From Sporisorium sorghi (Eukaryota; Basidiomycota; Ustilaginomycetes; Ustilaginales; Ustilaginaceae), in assembly GCA_023212695.1 (NCBI GenBank), contig JALCCG010000182.1, forward strand, positions 1 through 42,836: a stretch of 42,836 nt of DNA, given 5' to 3'. The notes under the pieces are model-generated. The model saw only the letters and a list, made by a program, of their open reading frames with translations. It searched no databases and was not told where the DNA came from. The position numbers and the translations under genes are program-made. Positions 19,934 to 28,267 of this stretch are shown piece after piece. How positions within the stretch are numbered: the first letter of the stretch is position 1; every line of letters starts with the position of its first letter.

Positions 19934-20809
19934 ATGTGGATCGCAGTCCCCACGCTCGTCCTTCTCTGCCTCGGATTCGCACGCGCCGCCGTCGACTTCG
20001 CCTCCTCAGGCTACGCCTCTCTAACGCACTACGACCTGCCGCTGGACTACGTTGCCTCGTGCGGCTGCGTTGGCCGATCCACGTTCTACCCGACCGCGGC
20101 GCTCAACCGCTATGCCTACGGGTCCAACACCTCCTTCGGCCCTGCGTGCGGCAGCTGCTTCGAGATCCGCCTTGTCTCCACACCTTTGGCGCCGCCGCCG
20201 CCTGCTCCGGGCTCGGACGGCGCGTGGGGCGACGGGATCTACTACAACGCCACTGCGGTCGCTGCGGGGGGCACGCCGAGTGTGGTGGTCAAGATCATCG
20301 ACCTCTGTCCCGGCGCCGGCGGGCCGTGGTGCAACGCCACTCGTCTGGACAACGGAACTGTCGAGGGAAACAGCTTGGGGTTCGACGTGCACTTCGACCT
20401 CGCCTGGCCGAGCAAGGGCATCTCGAACCACTTCTTCCCCGGCACGCACGACTATGGCGCCTGGAACGTCAGCTACACTGCCGTGTCGTGCGACAGGTGG
20501 GCCGGGTGGAAGGATCGGGCGGCGCTCGGGTCGGATTGGGCTCAGGAGTCGTCCGCATGCTGCCCGGACAACCCGCCGCCGAGTGGAAGCGATGCGAGTT
20601 GTCCGGCGTACTACGACACGCTCGGTGCCGGGGGCGCTGTCCCGCCGAATACAAGCAACATCCTGTCGAAGGGCAAAGGCTCCTCCAACGCTGCTACGGC
20701 GCTCACTTTGTTGAGATCAGATACCAACGCACACGTCGCTACACTGCTGCTGAGCGTGCTGGCGACTGTGCTTACGATATCGCTTGCAACAGCCACCGTG
20801 CTTTACTAA
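19934..20809 (+). CDS. Secreted GH45/expansin-like protein, probable GPI anchor
   Basis: Protein of 291 residues, ATG at 19934. A signal peptide (residues 1 to about 19, hydrophobic core then ARA) leads into a double-psi beta-barrel domain of the GH45/expansin type. Seen are GYASLTHYDLP, SCGCVGRSTFYPTAALNRYAYG, CGSCFEIRL, VVVKIIDLCPG and FDVHFDLAWP. D155 in HFDL matches the position of the GH45 general acid, and D34 lies in the YDLP motif. The cysteines C43, C45, C72, C75, C125 and C133 are in typical positions. Six N-glycosylation sequons are present. A Ser/Gly/Asn-rich linker precedes a hydrophobic C-terminus (about 269-291) with no following basic residues, which suggests GPI attachment near residues 250-252. 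A role in loosening or cutting plant beta-glucan at the hyphal surface is plausible for a smut. Whether it hydrolyses cellulose or only loosens it cannot be told from sequence. Confidence 0.78.
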   Translation: MWIAVPTLVLLCLGFARAAVDFASSGYASLTHYDLPLDYVASCGCVGRSTFYPTAALNRYAYGSNTSFGPACGSCFEIRLVSTPLAPPPPAPGSDGAWGDGIYYNATAVAAGGTPSVVVKIIDLCPGAGGPWCNATRLDNGTVEGNSLGFDVHFDLAWPSKGISNHFFPGTHDYGAWNVSYTAVSCDRWAGWKDRAALGSDWAQESSACCPDNPPPSGSDASCPAYYDTLGAGGAVPPNTSNILSKGKGSSNAATALTLLRSDTNAHVATLLLSVLATVLTISLATATVLY

Positions 20810-20963
20810 AACAACTATACCCGCAGAGCGATGCTGTATCTATCTCTTGCCATTAGTTTGCTACATCTATTCATCAGCGAGGGACACCCGAGTGACCGAC
20901 GGCATCTGGCTGTAAAGCATTGAAGTACACCTTGTATAGGTCGGTCTAGAGCACTGACCGCAT

Positions 20964-22808
20964 CTAGCTGCTTGAGTTGCTCGCGGGTTGGTGACCGTCA
21001 GCATTCGTATCAGCTCCCTGATTCGAGTCCTCGTCGATCCAGTCGTACAGCAAGACAGCATCGGCCATTTTCCGCCCCCAAGGGTCGTTGAGCCATCGCT
21101 CCACCGCCCCAGAGTCAGTCGATCCTGCTTCCAAGACTTCCAACTGCTTTGACTCTGATGCTTGCTGTGCAGCGCCTCGATCGTTCGACGCGGATGGTTG
21201 AGAAGCATGCTCGTAGCCCAGCCAGATCCCCGAGTCGAGTGGCTTGCTGGCTATGATGTAGGGCAGTAGTGTTGGAGTATCGTCGGCCGCAGAAGATGCA
21301 TTTTGCTGCGAGAGAAGCTGGACGACTCGTTCGGGCGCGCCAAAGCCGTATTCGCAGTGACCCAAGCCACAAACCACCAGTGCGATGTTGACGATGGGCC
21401 GACTCGAGTCGTCCTTCTCTGCTGTTGTAGACGACGGTGATTGTCGCCAAGGAAGCGAGTCGTTGACAGATGCAGGGCCCGTGTCGCCCGGGCGTGCACC
21501 GCGGAGGATCCAGGCGGTCACATGGGCAAGGTAGGAGTCTTTGAGTGTCTGGGCGGGGCCGAAGCCTTTGGTCTCGATGTTGTGTGGCTTGAGCAGCCAG
21601 GTTGGGTATATCGGTAGAGGATGATTGCCTCGATCGCTTTTGGGCTCGCGGGCGCCATCCGAAGGTGGAGAATCCTTCGGAAGCCGAGGGAAGCGAGGCG
21701 GCAGATCGGGTCGCATAAGGCCAGAGAGGTAGCTCCGATGCGCCGCGCCGATCTTGGCCACTACACTCCACGATGTAAAGAGGGGCGAACGAGGTATTGA
21801 GGTCGGAGGATCATGCTGGACTGTTTCTGGCGCAGGATCAGCTCGTCGCTGCTCGTCCACCTTGACAGACTCGACACCATCGCGAAACACCTGCCTGGCC
21901 CAGCTTCGCGGAGGGAAGCCGCCCCAAATGGGCACCTGCAATTCCTTGGCCAGCATGAGCAGAGGCATATAGTGTCCGATCTGGAAAGCTTCCTGGCTGT
22001 GCGCGCGGTACGCATCTGCTAGTTGATCAGGACCGAGCTGACCGTGGGAAAACGAGTTGAGCATGTGCTGATCAAGCACGGAAAAGTGCTCGAGCACGAG
22101 ATGAAGCCGATGTATTGGCGTGGCATCGGGTCGTGCCGTGGAAGGATTGGAGGCAAGCTGACATTGCTGGTAAAGTGCATGCAGCGTTTGCAGCTGAGCG
22201 CGCATCACCAGCGGCTGATGATGCTGTTCCCCGAAAAAGACCAAACGTGGTGGCGGAGATGCCGAAGGTGTTGATTGAGGCGAGTCAGCAGCTTGCGATG
22301 GCGCTCCTTTCCTGCTACTTTGCGTTTCGAAGAGGTCCTGAAAGGAGCTGAGCAAGTTTGAGGGCACTGGCAGCAGCTTGCTCCATTCGACGTAGGAGGG
22401 AGCACTCGGATCTTGGTCATGTTGCTGTTTCGACTCTGAGTCTGTCTGCGTGCTCGACTGTGGGTCAGGTGTTGTTGATGACGATGATGAGGATGCCTCT
22501 TGCGTCCCTTGAGCCGGATGCGAGAAGGATTGACGATACGTGGGTATGTTGGTGGTGAGCAGTTGCGGTTTGGCAAAGCGAGGGAGGAAGCGTGCGATCG
22601 ACATGGCTCCAAAAGGTGTCTCGCTGCCGGGTGCTGGATCGGCAGTAGCCATGTTTGCAGTGGCAGCGATTGCAGTCACTTCATATCTTGATGAAGGACT
22701 GGCACATCCGTGATGGTGTTGCTGTCCACAGTGATGATGATGATGAATGATGGTATCGGCAAAGCTTGTGGACAGCGAGCGAGCAGAGCGCTTAGCTAAA
22801 CTTCGCAT
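20964..22808 (-). CDS. ChaN/Tiki-superfamily domain protein, probably mitochondrial
   Basis: Protein of 614 residues, ATG at 22808. The start MRSLAKRSARSLSTSF is basic, hydroxylated and free of acidic residues, like a mitochondrial presequence. About 170 disordered residues follow, with a run of five His near residue 23. The ChaN-type domain (Haem-binding uptake, Tiki superfamily; formerly DUF399) runs from about 185 to 585. It carries the signature RLVFFGEQHHQPLV, then LVLEHFSVLDQHMLNSF, AYRAHSQEAFQIGHYMPLL, VPIWGGFPPR, a KDSYLAHV segment, and near the end NIALVVCGLGHCEYGFGAPERV. Bacterial ChaN binds haem and the related Tiki proteins are metalloproteases; the substrate of the fungal members is not known to me. 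The gene converges with the GH45-like gene, with 154 nt between stop codons. Confidence 0.72.
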   Translation of the reverse strand: MRSLAKRSARSLSTSFADTIIHHHHHCGQQHHHGCASPSSRYEVTAIAATANMATADPAPGSETPFGAMSIARFLPRFAKPQLLTTNIPTYRQSFSHPAQGTQEASSSSSSTTPDPQSSTQTDSESKQQHDQDPSAPSYVEWSKLLPVPSNLLSSFQDLFETQSSRKGAPSQAADSPQSTPSASPPPRLVFFGEQHHQPLVMRAQLQTLHALYQQCQLASNPSTARPDATPIHRLHLVLEHFSVLDQHMLNSFSHGQLGPDQLADAYRAHSQEAFQIGHYMPLLMLAKELQVPIWGGFPPRSWARQVFRDGVESVKVDEQRRADPAPETVQHDPPTSIPRSPLFTSWSVVAKIGAAHRSYLSGLMRPDLPPRFPRLPKDSPPSDGAREPKSDRGNHPLPIYPTWLLKPHNIETKGFGPAQTLKDSYLAHVTAWILRGARPGDTGPASVNDSLPWRQSPSSTTAEKDDSSRPIVNIALVVCGLGHCEYGFGAPERVVQLLSQQNASSAADDTPTLLPYIIASKPLDSGIWLGYEHASQPSASNDRGAAQQASESKQLEVLEAGSTDSGAVERWLNDPWGRKMADAVLLYDWIDEDSNQGADTNADGHQPASNSSS

Positions 22809-23612
22809 TTGGCCACTTTAGGGTCCAGCGAATGACACTTTTCCGCAGCACATTTTTCTTTCTTCTCTTGCGGGCCAGTTCCAGTACTGTACTCGACGCT
22901 GCTATGCACCTTTGCGTCTCCCAGAGCTCTTATGTAGCCGTCAGCAAGGACACTTGTCTTTGCATCAGAGGGTTTGCTGCCCGACTGTTGCTGACTGGAA
23001 AGGCCGCACGTCGACAGAATTGCTGAAGAAAAAAAAAAAAAAAAGGTCGCGAAAATGTGTTGTCTCGCTCAGCTTGCGGAGCTGAAGAGCCAAGCCAAGC
23101 CAGGGTCCACGCCAAAAATCCAATCTGCCAACGAGCGCTCGGAAGCAGAAACGGGCCAACAGGCAGACAGCCAGCCGCACACGTCGGACCCAAAACAAAA
23201 TAAATAAATAAAATAAAGCTTGCTGTTGAGCAACACGCAGCGCGCAGCGCACAGCACAGCACAAGCGCAGAGGCAGCCGCGAACAGAGCGAGTGCCGAAT
23301 CTCAAGTTGCAATCGCAATTGCAGCTGCAGTGCGTGCGTGTGGCTGCACGAGGCAAAGGATCGACAGAGTGAAAACTGCGTTTCGACGACAATCACTTCG
23401 AGAACCACGGCAAGGGATTGTCGCTGCGAAGCGTCGTGGAACAAGAGGCGAAAGGGTCCTCTTCGGCCCGCAACTCTATTTTTCAGACCGAGACAACGCT
23501 TTCCTCTCATCTCATCTCGCTCATCACATCACATCACAACGACACTGTACGCACTTTTTCCCACGCTCCCACATTCGAGCATCGTTATGCTTGCAACGCC
23601 CACTCAAGAGGC

Positions 23613-23696
23613 GTAAGTTTCACACCACTGCGACTGCCGTTTCGACCGTCGTGCGCATTTCAATCCGACGCGCCGATCCCACTTTCTCATTTGCAG
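23613..23696 (+). other. Candidate 5' UTR intron (84 nt)
   Basis: The consensus donor GTAAGT at 23613 and a pyrimidine-rich acceptor ending TTTGCAG at 23696 define an 84-nt intron. Its size fits the two coding introns seen in this window (76 and 80 nt). The branch point is not clear. Confidence 0.4.
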
Positions 23697-23697
23697 C

Positions 23698-23758
23698 AAC
23701 TCGACTCGACTCGACTCGACTCGACTCGACTCGACTCGACTCGACTCGACTCGACTCG
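23698..23758. repeat. (TCGAC)n pentanucleotide repeat
   Basis: About twelve perfect copies of TCGAC immediately follow the candidate intron acceptor and lie 127-187 nt upstream of the Sel1-repeat gene ATG. All three frames through it are free of stops (repeating D-S-T-R-L). A five-base unit would shift frame with each copy gained or lost. Confidence 0.95.
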
Positions 23759-23884
23759 CTCTCCTCCATCGCCAGTCACATCAACCACAATCGGCCATTG
23801 ATGACACAGGCAACTTGACTTGACATTGGACTTGGCTCGTCTTGTCTCTCTTCCTCAACACCACACCACACGCTTCTCTCAAAG

Positions 23885-26752
23885 ATGGAGCATCTTCATC
23901 CCGTCTCGTTCGGCACTTCAGCCGTGCGATCCTATTCCGCAGGCTCGTACGCCTCTTCCAACGGTTCCGCTTCTTCTTCGGCATCAATGCAGGACACCAC
24001 CGCTGCCGCCGCCAGCGAACACACGCCATCCACCAGCCCTTGTCTCTCGGACCGCAGCGCTTCATCTCCTCAAGCATCTTCAAATTGCAGCAAATTGCCG
24101 TCGCAGGCACATCAGCCTTCTTCGTCCAACTCATCAACCGGCCCTCCTTCTCCTTCGTCAGCAGGTCTCTCGCCGCTAGAGCTTCTGGTGAAGAGGGGCA
24201 TGCAGGTTCAGCAAGACATCCTCGCTCCCCAAGACGAAAACGACAATAAGAACAATACATCGACGCATCGCATCCTCGAGCGCGCATCCGCACTCTCACG
24301 CAAAACATCGGTGCGCAAGCCACCCATCCAACCATCGCCCGACCCGGACGACTTTGACGATGCACAGAGCATTCGCAGCGTCAACCTTCTCTCGGACGCT
24401 GGCTCCAGCTTCTCGCGTGGTCAGCGTGGATCCGCACCCTCCTCTGCCGCATCTTCGCCCAATCCTGGCTCGTCCTTTTCCGTACAACGAGGCTACAAAG
24501 CTTCCTACGATGACTCGACCGACTCGTACACACCCACGCAACCGGAGTCCGACTGGCAGCGACAGTCGTCGCATCTGCTTAGCAACGCCTTTCGCAATTC
24601 GATTGCATCCGACATTTCCTTCAACTCGATCACCGCAGACGACCCGGACTCGTCGCTCTCACGCAGAGCATCCATCGATACCGTGCGCAGCTCAGAATTC
24701 GGCGAACACGGCAGATGGGGTCGCGCGTGGGCATCAAGAGCCGAAGACGAGGAAAGCCTGTACGGAGAGAGTGCCTACGGCGACAACTACGATCACGATC
24801 AAGACGGCGAGCGCAGCCATGCCATCGACGCTACAATAGACCTCGACCCGAGCCGTGGTCCTTTGAGCTCCAATCTTGGTCTCGACTCTGTGGCTAGACA
24901 GTGGAAGCTCGACCATGCCCCTCATCTTGCCTCAGCAGGCTCGAAACCGCCGGGTCAGAACACGCGCTCCAACCCCACGGCCACTTCTTCAATACCAGCC
25001 ATCCGTGAAGTCGCGAGCAAGGAAAAGATCGTCAGCCTCACCAGATCCGTCCCACCTCCGACCACCACCACGTCACGATTGCAACAGCCTGCCCTATCGC
25101 ACGTCGCAGCCGATCAACGCCATAGCTTTGTCCCTCAAATCGAGACCCACGACTGTGATGCTCCACCGCATCAATCGCAGCTCTACGACCGCACTCCCAT
25201 GGCATCCGCAGATCGCTACCTCGGTCACCGCTCCACCTCGTCCACCGCCACTATCACGGGCGACAGCACAAGAGCACACAACGACAGCCCGCCCACAGCG
25301 CGCGTCTATGTCTATCCACCCAGTCCTTCTGGCTCTGAAGCTTCCACAGCGCCAGGCGGAGCAGCGCAGCACCAGAATGGAACGCTGCCGCCCAACACAC
25401 AGCAACGATACGTCTCGATGCCATCCCCTACTTCCGCACAGGTCGAGACCATGGCTGCCGAAAGGGAGGCACAGCGCACACCATTGGCTCCTTCGAGCTT
25501 GCTGAGTAATCCTCGTAGTGTCTCAGCTGGCTCCGCTGGCTCTGCAGGATCGCAGCGGCCTCGATCGTCCGGTCATCCAGCAGGAAGGGTGCCGCCTCCA
25601 CCACCACCACCGGCGGCAGCGTCAGGAACCAATGACGAAAGAAGCCCGCTCGGCTATTCTGACCCAAACCAGTACTTTCAGGGCATCGATCGACCCATCA
25701 TAGGTCGCAAACGTGCCGAAGCCATCGCGCGGGCCGATGGAAGAGAGAGCATGGTTTCCGACCTCGACGTCGAGACGCTTCGCCTCGATGGCAGCAGCCG
25801 ACGTGACAGCAGCAGCACCATTGGCAGTGTCATGACGTCGCGCATGTCGATCGGTAGCGTCAGTCACGACCCAGTCACGCTCGAGTCAGCAGCAGCGTGG
25901 CGCAACAGTCGTTCGCCTGCCCTCCCGCAGAACGTCGTTTCGCCGAAGCCGTCGCAGAGCTCATTACGATCTCTGCAGCCCGTGCAGGACACATCGTCAA
26001 GGTCTTCGGCAGGGGTGGAGAGTGCGGCAAGACCGCCGATGCTGCGCAACGCCAAATCGGCCAACGCTATCCCCAATGGACCTCCAGGTTCGGTCGCCAT
26101 GCAGCCGACAGCCTCTGCGCCGCCGACTGGACTCGGCTTGGGGCTTGGTGCCAATGCGACAGCAGCCAAACCTCGCACTTCGCCCGCTGTCGATACACGC
26201 ACGGGCCCCAGCTCAGCCGAAGACTTCCTTTCGCAAGGCATCACGTACCACGAGCAGGGCGACCTGGCACGCTCGGCGTTCTACTTTGAGCGATCAGCCA
26301 AAGTCGACGGCGGCTGCGTGGTCGGCATGTGCATGTTCGGCATGGCTTTGCGCGAAGGCTGGGGGGCGCGCAAGGATCCCGTCAAAGGGTTCAGCTGGAT
26401 CCAGCGCGCAGCTGCACGCGCAGGCGAGATGATGTCGACCACCACGACGCCCAAAACCGACTCGGAGCTGAGAGCCATCAAGAGCGAGCTCAAGCTGAGC
26501 GTGTATGAGCTCGGCAAGTGCTTCTGCTACGGCTGGGGGGTCAAGATGGACAAGCACATGGCGTTGGAGTACTTTGAGCTGGCGGCGAAATTGGGCGATG
26601 CAGATGCGCAGGCCGAAGCGGGCGCGCTGTATGCGGCGGGCAAAGGGTGTAAGAAGGATCTGAAGAAGGCGGCCATGTACTACAGGATGGCCGAGGCGGG
26701 TGGATATGATACCGTGGGGTTGAGTTGGATTCATAAGGACAAGTACAAGTGA
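23885..26752 (+). CDS. Sel1-repeat protein with long disordered N-terminus
   Basis: Protein of 955 residues, ATG at 23885 in the context AAAGATGG. The first about 775 residues are Ser/Pro/Thr-rich and mostly disordered. They contain short conserved-looking acidic patches (DPDDFDDAQSIRSVNLLSD), a polyproline run near residue 565 and GSVMTSRMSIGS-type serine clusters suited to phosphorylation. The C-terminal domain (about 779-955) carries Sel1-like helical repeats: ARSAFYFERSAKVDGGCVVG, then MFGMALREGWGARKDPVKG, YELGKCFCYGWGVKMDKHMA, and GALYAAGKGCKKDLKKAAM, closing with GLSWIHKDKYK. Architecture and terminus resemble fungal Sel1 proteins such as yeast Dsf2 and, more distantly, the Skt5/Chs4 chitin synthase regulators. 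A scaffold role in polarity or cell-wall regulation is an inference; no partner can be read from the sequence. Confidence 0.75.
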   Translation: MEHLHPVSFGTSAVRSYSAGSYASSNGSASSSASMQDTTAAAASEHTPSTSPCLSDRSASSPQASSNCSKLPSQAHQPSSSNSSTGPPSPSSAGLSPLELLVKRGMQVQQDILAPQDENDNKNNTSTHRILERASALSRKTSVRKPPIQPSPDPDDFDDAQSIRSVNLLSDAGSSFSRGQRGSAPSSAASSPNPGSSFSVQRGYKASYDDSTDSYTPTQPESDWQRQSSHLLSNAFRNSIASDISFNSITADDPDSSLSRRASIDTVRSSEFGEHGRWGRAWASRAEDEESLYGESAYGDNYDHDQDGERSHAIDATIDLDPSRGPLSSNLGLDSVARQWKLDHAPHLASAGSKPPGQNTRSNPTATSSIPAIREVASKEKIVSLTRSVPPPTTTTSRLQQPALSHVAADQRHSFVPQIETHDCDAPPHQSQLYDRTPMASADRYLGHRSTSSTATITGDSTRAHNDSPPTARVYVYPPSPSGSEASTAPGGAAQHQNGTLPPNTQQRYVSMPSPTSAQVETMAAEREAQRTPLAPSSLLSNPRSVSAGSAGSAGSQRPRSSGHPAGRVPPPPPPPAAASGTNDERSPLGYSDPNQYFQGIDRPIIGRKRAEAIARADGRESMVSDLDVETLRLDGSSRRDSSSTIGSVMTSRMSIGSVSHDPVTLESAAAWRNSRSPALPQNVVSPKPSQSSLRSLQPVQDTSSRSSAGVESAARPPMLRNAKSANAIPNGPPGSVAMQPTASAPPTGLGLGLGANATAAKPRTSPAVDTRTGPSSAEDFLSQGITYHEQGDLARSAFYFERSAKVDGGCVVGMCMFGMALREGWGARKDPVKGFSWIQRAAARAGEMMSTTTTPKTDSELRAIKSELKLSVYELGKCFCYGWGVKMDKHMALEYFELAAKLGDADAQAEAGALYAAGKGCKKDLKKAAMYYRMAEAGGYDTVGLSWIHKDKYK

Positions 26753-27055
26753 CGAGTCCTAGGTGTGGTCGTAGAAGCGGTGTGATTGAATCAAGGACAA
26801 TCGATTGATGCCAATCTGAGATGCTGATACGGGTGTGTGGTTGAGAGCGAGCGTCTCGTCACGATCTCGCCGAGGAGCACATGGCGTCTTGAGAAGATTT
26901 CACTTTTGAATGATTTTGGTATCGGTGTTACAAGTACATGGCTAGCTTGTGACGTACGCCATACGAGCGCAGGTGAATATTTATCTACAGTGTGTACGGT
27001 TCCTGGACACTCCGTCGCAGTCACCGCTCGCCCCTTAGACCCTTCTTGCGCGGGC
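26753..27055. other. Convergent intergenic gap
   Basis: About 300 nt between the stop codons of the Sel1-repeat gene (plus) and RPB9 (minus). It should hold both 3' UTRs. I see no open frame or structured element that calls for a gene. Confidence 0.6.
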
Positions 27056-27457
27056 CTACTTCTTCTTCCTATCGTTCCACACCTGTCCCGGGCCCGCACT
27101 CGGCGCCTGCTGCACCGGATCCCTGAAAAGATGATTGCACCTACAGCACACATAGAACAGGATCATCCTATTCATGACCCGCTTGCTCTGGTCCTGGAAC
27201 AGCACCGCCTCGCCATGGCCGCAATTCGGACAATTCAAATCGTGCGTCCTGCGCAGCGTGGGGTCCTTCATCAGGTTATCCACGATACCCGGCTGCTCCT
27301 TGGTGACGGACATGAGGTCGTTGCGGTACACGAGCGACTCGCGCGACTCTTGCTGGTAGTTGCAGTTGCGACATGCGTAGAGGAGGACGTGGTTGGTGCG
27401 GTCTACCTCGGGGTAGAGCAGGTTGTTGCACTCGGCGCAGAAGTGCAGCGACGACAT
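27056..27457 (-). CDS. RPB9: RNA polymerase II subunit RPB9
   Basis: Protein of 133 residues, ATG at 27457; the frame stays open upstream, but that part is low-complexity and belongs to the 5' UTR. Two zinc ribbons are present. The first has C7-x2-C10 and C29-x2-C32 (FCAECNNLLYP, YACRNC). The second has C76-x2-C79 and C104-x2-C107 (LNCPNCGHGEAVLFQ, FYVCCRCNHLF). RPB9 sits at the Pol II jaw, influences start-site choice and fidelity, and supports TFIIS-stimulated cleavage; the second ribbon resembles that of TFIIS. Budding-yeast Rpb9 is 122 residues; here an extra basic tail (VWNDRKKK) follows the second ribbon. The gene diverges from the branched-chain aminotransferase gene. Confidence 0.96.
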   Translation of the reverse strand: MSSLHFCAECNNLLYPEVDRTNHVLLYACRNCNYQQESRESLVYRNDLMSVTKEQPGIVDNLMKDPTLRRTHDLNCPNCGHGEAVLFQDQSKRVMNRMILFYVCCRCNHLFRDPVQQAPSAGPGQVWNDRKKK

Positions 27458-27481
27458 GGTGTGATGCAGATGGGTGCAGGG

Positions 27482-27513
27482 ATGCAGGGCTGCAGGGATG
27501 CAGGGCTGCAGGG
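27482..27513. repeat. Two tandem 16-bp copies upstream of RPB9
   Basis: Two perfect copies of ATGCAGGGCTGCAGGG lie 25-56 nt upstream of the RPB9 ATG, in its presumed 5' UTR. Each copy contains the CTGCAG palindrome. Confidence 0.9.
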
Positions 27514-28069
27514 ATGGTGACGGGAAGCTGAGGCGGTTGGGGAGAGTGCTGTGTGTAGCCAGGAGAGTAGCAATGCAAGCTCTCTGTGTCCGAGTGCGCG
27601 GTGGAGCGAAGTGCCCGTGTGCGAATGCCTCTTTGCTGTAAGCTAACAGCCCACAGCGTTGGTGCTGCAGATCTCCGGCCTGACCTGGCTCGATCGGTCT
27701 GCTCCTAGATGAGATGCAGCAGAGCTGACAGTGCGCAAGGCCGTTTAGATGAGATTGAGGCTGCTGTGATCCGGCTGCCACGACCGTTTATTGCGTCGAT
27801 TGCGTGACAAGGTATACTGTACGGAGCGTATCTGCTTTAGTACAGAATCGTCGAATACGCAAAGCAAGAGCCGGATCAGCAAGCAGGGTTGAGAGCAGGT
27901 GGGTGGTGATTGTGATCGCAAAGAGAGATGTCGCGAGTTGATGGTTGAGTGCAACTGCGCCCTCACTCAACTCAGCGCATTCTTCGACTCGGCCGGCAGT
28001 GTGTGTTTTCTGGCCGCACAAATATCCGAAAAATCCAAAAAATGGGCAAATAGCCGTGTGACAGACAAA

Positions 28070-28089
28070 AAGAGAGAGAGAGAGAGAGA
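28070..28089. repeat. (AG)n microsatellite
   Basis: Ten AG units on the plus strand upstream of the BCAT start codon. Confidence 0.9.
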
Positions 28090-28267
28090 TGCCGACCGAG
28101 TCATGAGACAGCGGCAGCGTGCAGCAGCGAGCACAGTGTGCTGGAAGCCCCACCGCTTTACCTCAAAAATCTTAGAAAGAAAGAGGGAAAGCAGAAATAG
28201 AGTGTGCGTCTGTGCGATTTCGTCTCCATTACTACCACCACCATCATCTCTACCACTCTGCCAGATC

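Larger units (their letters stand above)
23587..23823 (+). other. Candidate spliced upstream ORF of the Sel1-repeat gene
   Basis: An ATG at 23587 starts the reading MLATPTQE and runs into a GTAAGT donor at 23613. Joining 23612 to 23697 keeps a frame open through the TCGAC repeat and ends at a TGA at 23821-23823, giving 50 residues, 61 nt before the main ATG. There is no homology evidence, so it would act as an upstream ORF if it is transcribed and spliced as drawn. Confidence 0.3.
22809..23884. other. Divergent promoter region, ChaN and Sel1-repeat genes
   Basis: This 1.08-kb space separates two divergent genes. It contains a 17-nt poly-A run near 23028-23044, the long TCGAC pentamer repeat, and a candidate 5' UTR intron with a small spliced upstream frame. 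There is no other gene. Confidence 0.6.
27458..28267. other. Divergent promoter region, RPB9 and BCAT
   Basis: This 810-nt space separates RPB9 (minus) and the branched-chain aminotransferase (plus). It contains a 16-bp tandem duplication near the RPB9 start and a (GA)n tract about 180 nt upstream of the BCAT ATG. Both flanking coding frames stay open into this space by chance, without conserved sequence. Confidence 0.6.

Noticed and set aside
27056..27781. RPB9 extended N-terminally to 241 codons
   Set aside because: RPB9 begins at the zinc ribbon MSSLHFCAEC. The extension is repeat-derived leader sequence and does not belong to the family.
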